From Magnetococcales bacterium (GTDB lineage Bacteria > Pseudomonadota > Magnetococcia > Magnetococcales > Magnetaquicoccaceae): DNA of 41,011 bases. The stretch's first letter is position 1. Each line of letters opens with the position of its first letter. This document shows, piece by piece, positions 20,198 through 28,834 of the stretch. The notes under the pieces were generated by a model. It was not told where the DNA came from. It was given only the letters and a program-made list of their open reading frames with translations, and ran no database searches. A program made the translations under genes and the position numbers. The stretch is taken from contig JADGBU010000006.1 in NCBI GenBank assembly GCA_015231295.1, positions 1 to 41,011 on the forward strand, in the 5' to 3' direction.

Positions 20198-21694
20198 ATG
20201 AGCTCCGAAAAGAGAATTTTGCAAGTCAAGGGCAAGTCCACCGCCAGCGCGCCGGAACGCCTCTCCGAGAGCGCGCCTCCTCCCTGGCTGGTGTTGGTGG
20301 TGGACGACGATCCGGATGTGATCGCCATCACCCGTTTGAATTTGCGCCACTTCAATTTCGGGGGGCGTGCTCTTGAGTTGGTTTCGGCCTCGTCGTCGGC
20401 GGAGGCGGAACAGATTCTGCGCACGCAACCGGGCTTCGCGCTCGGGCTCATCGACGTGGTGATGGAGCGGGATGACTCCGGCTTGCAACTGGTGCGCTTC
20501 ATCCGCGAAACCCTGGGGGATCAACGCATCCGACTGGTGATTCGCACCGGTCAGCCGGGTCTGGCTCCGGAACGTTATGTGATCGATCACTTCGATATCG
20601 ACGACTACAAGGAAAAAAGCGAGCTGTCGGCGCAGAAACTCTACACCACCGTGCGTTCGGCGTTGAAATCCTATCGGGATCTGACCACCATCGACATCAC
20701 CCGTCAGGGGTTGGAAACCATTCTGGATGCGGCTCCCGGGATGTATCTGCAGCCGTTGGACTCCTTCGAGGCCTTTTATTCCGGGGTGTTCACCCAGATT
20801 CTCGGGTTGTGTCATCTGGGGGCGCACAGTTCGGTACGGATCGCCAATGGTTTTCTCGCCATGTTCAGCAAGGACGAGATCACCATCAAGGCCCGGGTCG
20901 GCGAGGCCCGACTGGAAAAAACCACCCCGCCGGTACGAGAGAATCTCACCGCCACGGAGACGGTCATTCCGTTGCGCATCCGCGACGAGGTGATCGGCAT
21001 GTTTTATCTGGAGCACAGCCAGCCGCTGGATCCGCTGGCGGTGCATCTGCTGCGGATTTTCACCGGTCAGGTGTGCGTGGCCTTGCAGTCGTTGCGGGTG
21101 CAACTGGAGTTGCGTCAGGCGCACGCCTCGGCCATTCAGATGCTCTCCGAGGCCGCCGAGGCCAAGGATGTCCATACCGGCGAGCACATTCAGCGCATTG
21201 TCCATCTGACCCGTCGTCTCTCTTTGGCGGTGGGGCTGGCTCCGGAAATCGCCGAACTCTACGCCGAGGCCAGTCAACTGCACGACATCGGCAAGATCGG
21301 CATTCCGGATCACATCCTCAACAAGCCCGGTCCGCTCGATCGGGCGGAGTTTCTGGAGATCAGTTCCCATGCCCGGATCGGCGGTCTGATCATCAAGGAC
21401 GAGAAAAATTTCCGCATCGCCCGTGAAATCGCTTTGTATCATCACGAAAAGTGGGATGGCAGCGGCTATCCCGAAGGCTTGCGGGAGGAGGGGATTCCTT
21501 TGGCGGCGCGGATCGTGTCGGTGGTCGATGTGTTCGACGCGCTGGTCAACTGTCGTCCCTACAAGCGGGCCTGGCAGGTCGAAGATGCGGTCAAGGAGAT
21601 CGTTCGTCTTTCCGGAACCCATTTCGATCCCCGGATTGTCGCGGCCTTCGAGCGACTCTATCGGGAGGGGGGATTGTTCGAGCTTTCCCAGTAG
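20198..21694 (+). CDS. Response regulator REC-DUF3369-HD-GYP (c-di-GMP phosphodiesterase-like)
   Basis: REC VLVVDDDPD; DUF3369-like TIDITRQGLETILDAAPGMYLQ; HD-GYP HDIGKIGIPDHIL and YHHEKWDGSGYPEGL. Confidence 0.9.
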   Translation: MSSEKRILQVKGKSTASAPERLSESAPPPWLVLVVDDDPDVIAITRLNLRHFNFGGRALELVSASSSAEAEQILRTQPGFALGLIDVVMERDDSGLQLVRFIRETLGDQRIRLVIRTGQPGLAPERYVIDHFDIDDYKEKSELSAQKLYTTVRSALKSYRDLTTIDITRQGLETILDAAPGMYLQPLDSFEAFYSGVFTQILGLCHLGAHSSVRIANGFLAMFSKDEITIKARVGEARLEKTTPPVRENLTATETVIPLRIRDEVIGMFYLEHSQPLDPLAVHLLRIFTGQVCVALQSLRVQLELRQAHASAIQMLSEAAEAKDVHTGEHIQRIVHLTRRLSLAVGLAPEIAELYAEASQLHDIGKIGIPDHILNKPGPLDRAEFLEISSHARIGGLIIKDEKNFRIAREIALYHHEKWDGSGYPEGLREEGIPLAARIVSVVDVFDALVNCRPYKRAWQVEDAVKEIVRLSGTHFDPRIVAAFERLYREGGLFELSQ

Positions 21695-22425
21695 TCGATC
21701 AGGGCGCTGATCATCCCTTCGCCATCGTTGGCCGGGGCGATCAGATCCACCCGGAGAGCGTACCGGATCAGGGTTTCGGCGGTGAGGGGACTCAGGGCCG
21801 CGATCACCGCCCTGGCGGGCAGGGAGGCCGCGCCTTTCGGCAGCAGATCCAGAAAAATTTCGACCGTGCGGGGACTGAAAAAGGGCAGGGCGTCCACTTC
21901 CGGCAGGCGGTCGAGCAGGGTTTCGGGCAGTCGCGTCACCGGGACGCTGCGATAGGCGGTCACGGTTTCGATCGGTTTTCCGGCCTGTTCCAGCAGGGAG
22001 ATCAACTCTTCCCGTCCCTCCTCGGCACGGGGAAACAGCAGACGCCGACAGTCGGGAAACCGTTTCAGCAGTTCGTGTCCCAGCGTCTCCCCCCCCATGG
22101 GCCGGTCTGGCACGATGGCCGTCAGACCGGCCTGTTCCAGAATTCGGGCGGTTTTGTTTCCCACCGTCAGCAGCGGTGGCGGAACGATTCCTTCCGGCAG
22201 CGCGGCGATGAAGGCGCGGGCGGCGTTGGCACTGGTGAGCACGATTGCGTCGAAGGTGTCGAGTTCGGCCATGGCGCGCAGAAAAGGGCGCGGATCGGTG
22301 GCGGGCTCGATGGTCATCAACGGCGCGAGCAGCGCACGTCCTCCGTGACGGGTGATCAGACGGGCACTTTCGCAGGCTCCCGGCTCCGGACGGGTGATCA
22401 GGATCAGACGGTTGGCGAGATTCAT
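21658..22425 (-). CDS. hemD: Uroporphyrinogen-III synthase
   Basis: MNLANRLILITRPEPGACESARLITRHGGRALLAPLMTIEP...FDAIVLTSANAARAF; 255 aa from ATG 22425. Overlaps the convergent HD-GYP gene by 37 nt. Confidence 0.82.
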   Translation of the reverse strand: MNLANRLILITRPEPGACESARLITRHGGRALLAPLMTIEPATDPRPFLRAMAELDTFDAIVLTSANAARAFIAALPEGIVPPPLLTVGNKTARILEQAGLTAIVPDRPMGGETLGHELLKRFPDCRRLLFPRAEEGREELISLLEQAGKPIETVTAYRSVPVTRLPETLLDRLPEVDALPFFSPRTVEIFLDLLPKGAASLPARAVIAALSPLTAETLIRYALRVDLIAPANDGEGMISALIDYWESSNNPPSR

Positions 22426-22620
22426 GGCGGTGGTCCCGAAGGGCAATGAGCACGAAATGGTCTCGGGAGCATGGGGGATTCCGGTCGGTTTTTCAAGACG
22501 GGTGCCGGTCCGAAGCGGGGCAGTGATCATTTTTTTCTTGACCTGGGATCGTCTGCGTTTCAAGGTGCTGCATGCGTCCCGCTCCGGAAGGCAACCGCAC
22601 CACGGATGTGACCATTGAAA

Positions 22621-22659
22621 AAAAAGAGGGGGTCTGGGGGATTCATCCCCCAGGGTTTT
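22621..22659. repeat. Inverted copy of the 9336-9374 repeat
   Basis: aaaaagagggggtctgggggattcatcccccagggtttt is the reverse complement of 9336-9374. Confidence 0.9.
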
Positions 22660-22727
22660 GATTTCAATCCTCCTCGACTTCCAAGGAGTTCGCCCCTGGA
22701 CTCCATTTCGGGCGGGATCAACTCCTG

Positions 22728-25700
22728 ATGCGGATCGGTGTGTTGAAAAAATTTTTGCTTGCATTTCAATCGCATCCACTGGCTGCGCATCTGTTGTGGA
22801 GCGTGGTGGTATCCCTCTCCCTGGCCTGGGATGTGTTGACCATCGATACTGCCGTGGCGGAAACGCTGCGCATGCAACCCGGCCTCGGCATTTCCCTGGT
22901 CCATTCGACCGGCATGGAGGCGTGGAAAGTCAAGACGAGTGTGCTTCATCTGGTCATCTGGTTGCCGGGACTCGGGCTGCTCTATTGGGTCAGACGGCGG
23001 CGGGATCGGGCCCAGTTGGAGAGCGAAGCGCGTCATCAGGCCCTTCTGGTCGAAAAAGAAGGGCTTCGGACCACCAATCGCAAACAGTACGCCCTGCTCA
23101 AGAAACTGCTGGAGCAGTCCAAACAGCTCTCCCAGCACAACGAATACCTGGAGCAGCAGGGAAAGATCCGGGCCATCATCAACCGTCTGCTGATGGATTC
23201 CCTGGATTCGTTGTCGCTGACCGAACATCTCAACGAAGCGATTTTTCTCATCACCTCGATTCCCTGGCTCGGCTGCGAGATTCGCGGGGCGATCTTTCTG
23301 TGGAACGAGGAGCGACAGGAGTTGGTGCTCGCGGTGCAGCGGGGTCTGCCGGATGCGTTGCTGGAACGATGCGCCCGGATTCCGGTGGGCTATTGTCTGT
23401 GCGGTCGCGCCGCCAAAACCCGCATGGCGGTCCATGCCGCCCATCTGGATGGCAATCACGAAATCACCCATTTCGGCATGACCGATCACGGGGATTATTG
23501 TCTGCCGATTCTGGGCGGAGAGCGGTTGATCGGGGTGTTGAATATTCGGGTGGAGGCGGGTTATCTCTTCACCGATGACGACAAACATCTGCTGCAACCG
23601 ATCGTCAACACCCTGGCCGGTCTGATCATCCGCTGTCAGCAGGAGGAGGAGCTGGCCCAGGCGAAGAAAAATGCCGAACAGGCCACCTTGGCCAAAAGTG
23701 CGTTTCTGGCCAACATGAGCCATGAAATCCGCACGCCCATGAACGCCATCATCGGTTTGAGCTATCTGTGTTTGCAAACCGAGTTGACCGACAAGCAGCA
23801 GGATTATCTGTTCAAGGTTCACAACGCCGCCAACTCGCTACTGCGTCTGATCAACGACATTCTGGACTTTTCCAAGATCGAGGCGGGTCGGGTGGAGCTG
23901 GAACGGGTGGTGTTCGATCTCGACGAGGTGATGGCCGGCGTGGTCTCCCTGATCACGGTCAAAACCCTGGAGCACGATCTGGAACTGCTGCTGGATCAGG
24001 ATCTGACGGCCCCGACGCATCTGGTGGGGGATCCCTTCCGTCTGGGTCAGATTTTGACCAATCTGGCCAACAATGCGGTCAAGTTTACCGAAAAGGGAGA
24101 GGTGACGATCACCACCCGTCTGCTCGAAACGTGCGATCAGGAGTATCTGTTTCAATTCGCCGTGCAGGATACCGGCATCGGCATGACCCCGGAACAGATG
24201 GAAAAACTGTTCCAGGAGTTCAGTCAGGCCGACAGCTCCACCACCCGCAAGCACGGCGGAACCGGTTTGGGTCTGGTCATCTCCCGTCGGCTGGTGGAAA
24301 TGATGGGGGGGATGATCCAGGTGGAAAGCACGCCGGGGGTGGGCAGTCGTTTTTTCTGTACCATTCCTTTCGGCAAGTCGGGGCGCGATCCGGAGCCTCT
24401 GCCGGGACTGCCCGAGGCGTTGCAGCGGATGCCGGTGCTGGTGGTGGAAAATTGCGCCGGAGCCCGAAACATTCTGTCCGCCTGTCTGGGCTCTCTGAAG
24501 CTGTCCGCCGCCGAAGTGGATCGGGGTGCGTTGGCCATCGATCGCCTGATCGGGGCGGAGGCGGAGCAGACTCCTTTCGGCGTGGTGCTGCTGGATATGA
24601 CCCTGCCGGATTTCGATGCTCTGGCATTGGCCCGTCGCATCAAGCGGGAGATCGCTTTGAGCCATCGGCCCGTGGTGATCCTGATGACCGCGTTGGGCTG
24701 TGAACCGCATTTTCTGCGCGTCGGGGAGAGTGGGATTCTGGATGGGTTTCTGACCAAACCCGTCACCCGCAAGTCGTTGCGGGAGGCGATGCTGCGCAGC
24801 TGTGGATATGACGCCGAGCCGGGACGGGAGTCGCGGAGACCAAGTGCCGAAGATTGGATTCAAAGGCTTTCCGGAGTCCATCTGCTGCTCGCGGAGGATA
24901 ACGAGATCAATCAACAGGTGGCCCGGGAGCTGTTGGCGCAGGTGGGGGTCTCGTTGACCATCGTGGAAAATGGTCAGCAGGCGGTGGAGCGGGTGGCCTG
25001 GGAACATTTCGACGGTATCCTGATGGATCTGCATATGCCGGTGATGGATGGTCTGGATGCCACCCGTGCCATCCGTCGTCAAGGATTCTGGGCGGCGGAG
25101 ATGCCCATCATCGCCATGACCGCCAACGCCATGATTCAGGATCAGGAGGCCTGTCTGGCCTCCGGAATGAACGATTACATCGCCAAACCCGTGGATCCCG
25201 ATGCTCTTTACGCCTTGCTGGCCCGATGGATCCATCCGGCCCGGGCGCGTCGCCAAGAGCCGTCGCTCCCCAGCCCGGAAGAGAGGCGTTCGTCCGTCCC
25301 GCTTCTGTCCGCGCCGTCCGTTGTGCCCCGTTCATCGATTTCCGGTGCGTCTCTGCCCGCGCTGCCCGGACTCGATACCGAGTCGGCCCTCAAGGTGATG
25401 GGTGGCAATACGGCTTTGTACTTGGACATTCTGTCCAGATTTGTACACAATCAGCGGGATGCGGTTCGGATCATGGACACGCTGCTGGATGCGCGGGATT
25501 GGAACACCCTGGAACGGGTCGCGCACACGCTCAAGGGGATTGCCGCCACCATCGGCGCGTCCGACTTGAGCGGGGCGGCGCAACGGATCGAACACGCGGC
25601 CCACGAGGGCGCGGATGTGGATGCCTTGCGGGTGCATCTGAAGGCGTTGGCCGGAGAAATGCACACGATCATGACGACCATCGAGGGGGCCATCGTCGTG

Positions 25701-25988
25701 GACCCGATCGAGACCGGCGTTTCGGAACCGGAAGGCGAAACCGATCCGATCCTCCTGAAACCCCTGCTGTTGCGGGCGGAAAGCCTGTTGCGGGCTTTCG
25801 ACTCGGAAGCTGAAGGGGTGATCGGAGAGATGGGAACCGTGGTTCGCTGTGACGCGGATCGGGTTTGTCTGCGGGGCCTGAAAGCGCATTTGGATGGGTA
25901 TGATTATCAGGCCGCCTTGCGAACCTTGTTGGAGTGGGCGGAGAGAATCGGTGTGGTGCTGGACGCGGAGGCCAAGGAGAGTTCATGA
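22728..25988 (+). CDS. Hybrid sensor histidine kinase: TM-GAF-HisKA-HATPase-REC-REC-Hpt
   Basis: H-box [32 protein letters not shown]; second [16 protein letters not shown]...[10 protein letters not shown]; Hpt [12 protein letters not shown]. Confidence 0.93.
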   Translation: MRIGVLKKFLLAFQSHPLAAHLLWSVVVSLSLAWDVLTIDTAVAETLRMQPGLGISLVHSTGMEAWKVKTSVLHLVIWLPGLGLLYWVRRRRDRAQLESEARHQALLVEKEGLRTTNRKQYALLKKLLEQSKQLSQHNEYLEQQGKIRAIINRLLMDSLDSLSLTEHLNEAIFLITSIPWLGCEIRGAIFLWNEERQELVLAVQRGLPDALLERCARIPVGYCLCGRAAKTRMAVHAAHLDGNHEITHFGMTDHGDYCLPILGGERLIGVLNIRVEAGYLFTDDDKHLLQPIVNTLAGLIIRCQQEEELAQAKKNAEQATLAKSAFLANMSHEIRTPMNAIIGLSYLCLQTELTDKQQDYLFKVHNAANSLLRLINDILDFSKIEAGRVELERVVFDLDEVMAGVVSLITVKTLEHDLELLLDQDLTAPTHLVGDPFRLGQILTNLANNAVKFTEKGEVTITTRLLETCDQEYLFQFAVQDTGIGMTPEQMEKLFQEFSQADSSTTRKHGGTGLGLVISRRLVEMMGGMIQVESTPGVGSRFFCTIPFGKSGRDPEPLPGLPEALQRMPVLVVENCAGARNILSACLGSLKLSAAEVDRGALAIDRLIGAEAEQTPFGVVLLDMTLPDFDALALARRIKREIALSHRPVVILMTALGCEPHFLRVGESGILDGFLTKPVTRKSLREAMLRSCGYDAEPGRESRRPSAEDWIQRLSGVHLLLAEDNEINQQVARELLAQVGVSLTIVENGQQAVERVAWEHFDGILMDLHMPVMDGLDATRAIRRQGFWAAEMPIIAMTANAMIQDQEACLASGMNDYIAKPVDPDALYALLARWIHPARARRQEPSLPSPEERRSSVPLLSAPSVVPRSSISGASLPALPGLDTESALKVMGGNTALYLDILSRFVHNQRDAVRIMDTLLDARDWNTLERVAHTLKGIAATIGASDLSGAAQRIEHAAHEGADVDALRVHLKALAGEMHTIMTTIEGAIVVDPIETGVSEPEGETDPILLKPLLLRAESLLRAFDSEAEGVIGEMGTVVRCDADRVCLRGLKAHLDGYDYQAALRTLLEWAERIGVVLDAEAKESS

Positions 25989-27133
25989 ACGGATCGGGTA
26001 CGTCTCAGATCAAGGAAGGGACCATTCTGCTGGTGGATGATCAACCGGATCAGATCAAGGTGATCAAGTCCGCTTTGGATCAGCTTTTTGCGGTCAAGGT
26101 GGCCATTCGGGGGGATGTGGCCTGTCAGATCGCTGCCGCCGGAGGGGTGGATCTGATTCTGCTGGATATCATGATGCCCGGCATGGATGGCTACGAGGTG
26201 TGCCGACAGTTGCAGAGCAATCCGACGACGGCCACGATTCCGGTGATTTTCCTGACCTGCAAGGATACTCAGGATGATGAGACCGTCGGTTTGCAACTGG
26301 GGGCGGTGGATTTCATCCGCAAACCGAGCAGCGCGGCGGTGGTGCTGGTCCGTTGTCGCAATACCATCGCCCATCAGCGCGCCAAGGAGGATCTGCGGCG
26401 CAAGAACGAAGAGTTGCAACAGGCCCTGAAGGTCCGGGAAGATATGGAACGTATCTCCCGTCACGATCTGAAAGGACCGCTGTCCGGCATCCTGGGCCTG
26501 CCGGAGATCATGCTGCTCGACGACAACTATACCGAAGCCCAACGCAATCTGCTGAAGTTGATCGAACGCAGCGGTTACATCATGCTCGACATGATCAACA
26601 AGTCCCTCGACATGTACAAGATGGAGAACAATACCTATCGGTTGCACGCGGAGAGCTTCGATCTGCTCGAAACCTTGCGTCACATCGTCGGCGGATTGGA
26701 AAAGCATATCCAGGCCAAGAAGATCAAAATGGTTTTCGAAACCGGTGTGGTCGTCGGGGAGCCGGGATCGTTTTTCGTCACCGGGGAGAAGATGCTCTGT
26801 TATTCCATCTTTTACAATTTGTTTCTGAACGCGATCGAGGCTTCTTGTTATCACGGGACGGTGCGGGTTCATCTGTCCCACGGGCATGGGGTGGGCCGGA
26901 TCCGCATGACCAATCCCGGCGAGGTGCCGGCGGAGATCCGTCCCCATTTTTTTGACAAGTATGTCACCGGAAAGGCCCATGGCAGCGGCTTGGGTACCTA
27001 TTCGGCGTGGCTGGCGGCCAAAACCCAGGGGGGCGGGATGGAGTTGGATCTGGGGCAATCCGGGGAGACCTCGGTCATCGTGACGCTGCCGGGCCCCTCC
27101 CATGAGGCCCACCACGGCGAGGGAATCCGCTGA
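25985..27133 (+). CDS. Response regulator-histidine kinase (REC-HisKA-HATPase)
   Basis: [15 protein letters not shown]...[53 protein letters not shown] overlap with the upstream kinase. Confidence 0.92.
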   Translation: MNGSGTSQIKEGTILLVDDQPDQIKVIKSALDQLFAVKVAIRGDVACQIAAAGGVDLILLDIMMPGMDGYEVCRQLQSNPTTATIPVIFLTCKDTQDDETVGLQLGAVDFIRKPSSAAVVLVRCRNTIAHQRAKEDLRRKNEELQQALKVREDMERISRHDLKGPLSGILGLPEIMLLDDNYTEAQRNLLKLIERSGYIMLDMINKSLDMYKMENNTYRLHAESFDLLETLRHIVGGLEKHIQAKKIKMVFETGVVVGEPGSFFVTGEKMLCYSIFYNLFLNAIEASCYHGTVRVHLSHGHGVGRIRMTNPGEVPAEIRPHFFDKYVTGKAHGSGLGTYSAWLAAKTQGGGMELDLGQSGETSVIVTLPGPSHEAHHGEGIR

Positions 27134-27164
27134 CCCGGCGGCACGTCTTCTGCCCGGGATCTCG

Positions 27165-27221
27165 CGATCCTCATTCGGCATGCGTCGGAGTCAAACCGTG
27201 CTCCGTGCCGAATGAGGATCG
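27165..27221. terminator. Bidirectional hairpin terminator candidate between convergent genes
   Basis: CGATCCTCATTCGGCA ... TGCCGAATGAGGATCG perfect 16-bp arms plus inner CGGAG/CTCCG stem. Confidence 0.6.
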
Positions 27222-27241
27222 TGAATCCGGATTTCGCGCGG

Positions 27242-28258
27242 TCAACGCTTTTTCAAAGTGCTCTGACACTCCATGACCAATCCCTGTTTATCGCTCACCA
27301 GCAGCAGTCGTTGACTCTCTCCGGTATCGGAGAGCACGGTGATCCCTTCGGCGCGGAACCCTTTGGGAATCCGTCCAACCAGCGTCACCTCGTTCTGATC
27401 CTGTTGCCAGCGTCCCAGTTGAAACGGCAGATCGCTCCCCGATCCGCTGGCTCCGATCAGCAGCAGATGGGTTCCCGGCGTGCCGGTCAGGGCGGTCATG
27501 TCCCGGATGCCCAGGGGCTCCTTGCCGATGCCGAGAATGCCGCCCTCCTCGAATTTGGCATGCAACTTCAGCACGCGCCATTGAGCGGCGGTTGGCGTCT
27601 GGTTCCCCTCCAGACGGGTGGAGAGCACCACCGGTTTGTCTCCCATCACCGGACTGCGGAATCCGAACAGCACCGCGCCATCCGGGGAGGATCCCAGGCC
27701 TTCGACATTGATGCCCTTTTCCCCCTCCTGTTGGGAGAGCTTCGCCTCCCAGGGGGGATTGGCCGAGCGGCTCAACCAGGTGTGAAAGCCGCCGGAGGGC
27801 TGCACCGGTTGAATGGTTTCGATCTCCCAGGAGGCGCCGCCTTTTTTCTTGAGGCGGAAGCGTAACATCGTCTCTCTGGGCTTGTCCTTGTGGAGGGTAT
27901 GGGAGGCGGTGGCCAGAAACTCCCCATTGGGCTGACGGGTGATCCCTTCCAGATCGACGGGCTGGAACTGTTTCACCTGGGCCGGGGTGAGCAGTGGCGT
28001 GGCGCGGATGGTTTTGTCACCGCGCGCCGCAGCGGGATCGAAGGCGAACAGCGCGTAGGGGGAGGATTCGTCGGAGACCCCGATGGCCACTTTGGCCTCC
28101 GGATCCCAGGCCACCCCGGAAGGCTCCAGAGCGGTATCGTCGCCCACCAGACGGGGCAACGACTTGATCGACTCCGGACAGGAGAGGGAATCCGCCTGGG
28201 CGGATGCGGTCGTGCCGAGGAGCAGGGCGGCGCAAATCGGGAGTAGCGGACGTTTCAT
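27242..28258 (-). CDS. Secreted DUF3616-like (beta-propeller-type) protein
   Basis: Signal peptide MKRPLLPICAALLLGTTASAQA; LEPSGVAWDPEAKVAIGVSDESSPYALFAFD...PVDLEGITRQPNGEFL. Start at 28258. Confidence 0.65.
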   Translation of the reverse strand: MKRPLLPICAALLLGTTASAQADSLSCPESIKSLPRLVGDDTALEPSGVAWDPEAKVAIGVSDESSPYALFAFDPAAARGDKTIRATPLLTPAQVKQFQPVDLEGITRQPNGEFLATASHTLHKDKPRETMLRFRLKKKGGASWEIETIQPVQPSGGFHTWLSRSANPPWEAKLSQQEGEKGINVEGLGSSPDGAVLFGFRSPVMGDKPVVLSTRLEGNQTPTAAQWRVLKLHAKFEEGGILGIGKEPLGIRDMTALTGTPGTHLLLIGASGSGSDLPFQLGRWQQDQNEVTLVGRIPKGFRAEGITVLSDTGESQRLLLVSDKQGLVMECQSTLKKR

Positions 28259-28419
28259 GGCGCATCCTTGGGAAGTGTCGCTGGAGGGGAGAGCGGATCG
28301 GGCGTTGGTTTGGAATAGTGGCAGAGTTGCGCCTCTTCCGTCAATCGATTCGAGTGCGCGCTTCAGCGAGTCCACTCCAGCGGCGGATTCATGGGGCCTC
28401 TCTTTGTCCGGCGATGGGG

Positions 28420-28644
28420 TCAGGCGGCTTCCAGACGATCCGCCATGCGGAACAGTTTGAGCACCAGTTCCGTCACATCCTGTCGGGCCAGGGAGAGAAA
28501 GTCTTCCGGGACCACCTCGCCGGTGGCGAAGAGTCGCTGCACCACGATGTGATCCCAATCCAGAATCCGCGCGCCGGATGCGCCATGACTGACGACAATG
28601 TGGGGATCCCGACGTTCCAGCCAGGCATTGATGACAAATTCCAT
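28420..28644 (-). CDS. Small conserved-looking hypothetical protein (74 aa), possibly Fur-regulated
   Basis: MEFVINAWLERRDPHIVVSHGASGARILDWDHIVVQRLFATGEVVPEDFLSL...; AAGGAG 8 nt upstream of ATG; Fur-box candidate upstream. Confidence 0.6.
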   Translation of the reverse strand: MEFVINAWLERRDPHIVVSHGASGARILDWDHIVVQRLFATGEVVPEDFLSLARQDVTELVLKLFRMADRLEAA

Positions 28645-28725
28645 GAGCGGTTCTCCTTGCGATCCGGGAAAAGGGGGAGTGGCGTTTCCATTGGAGAAGA
28701 AGCATACCGGCTTTTGGATCGATTG

Positions 28726-28745
28726 TAAATGAGAATCATTCGCAA
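28726..28745. promoter_or_regulatory. Fur-box candidate
   Basis: TAAATGAGAATCATTCGCAA closely matches the GATAATGATAATCATTATC consensus family. Confidence 0.6.
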
Positions 28746-28788
28746 CTAGATTTTTTTTTCACCCCTCGGATCCGGGCGGAGAGAAAGG

Positions 28789-28816
28789 GCCAGGGGGAGG
28801 AACCGCTCCCCCTGGC
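28789..28816 (-). terminator. Strong hairpin 3' of the sulP gene
   Basis: GCCAGGGGGAG-GAACCG-CTCCCCCTGGC: 11-bp perfect stem directly after the stop at 28835 (minus strand). Confidence 0.5.
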
Positions 28817-28834
28817 GGGAGAACGCGGAGGGCT

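Noticed and set aside
20192-22453. 753-aa minus-strand ORF
   Set aside because: Antisense shadow of the HD-GYP gene extended through hemD in another frame; no recognisable motif.
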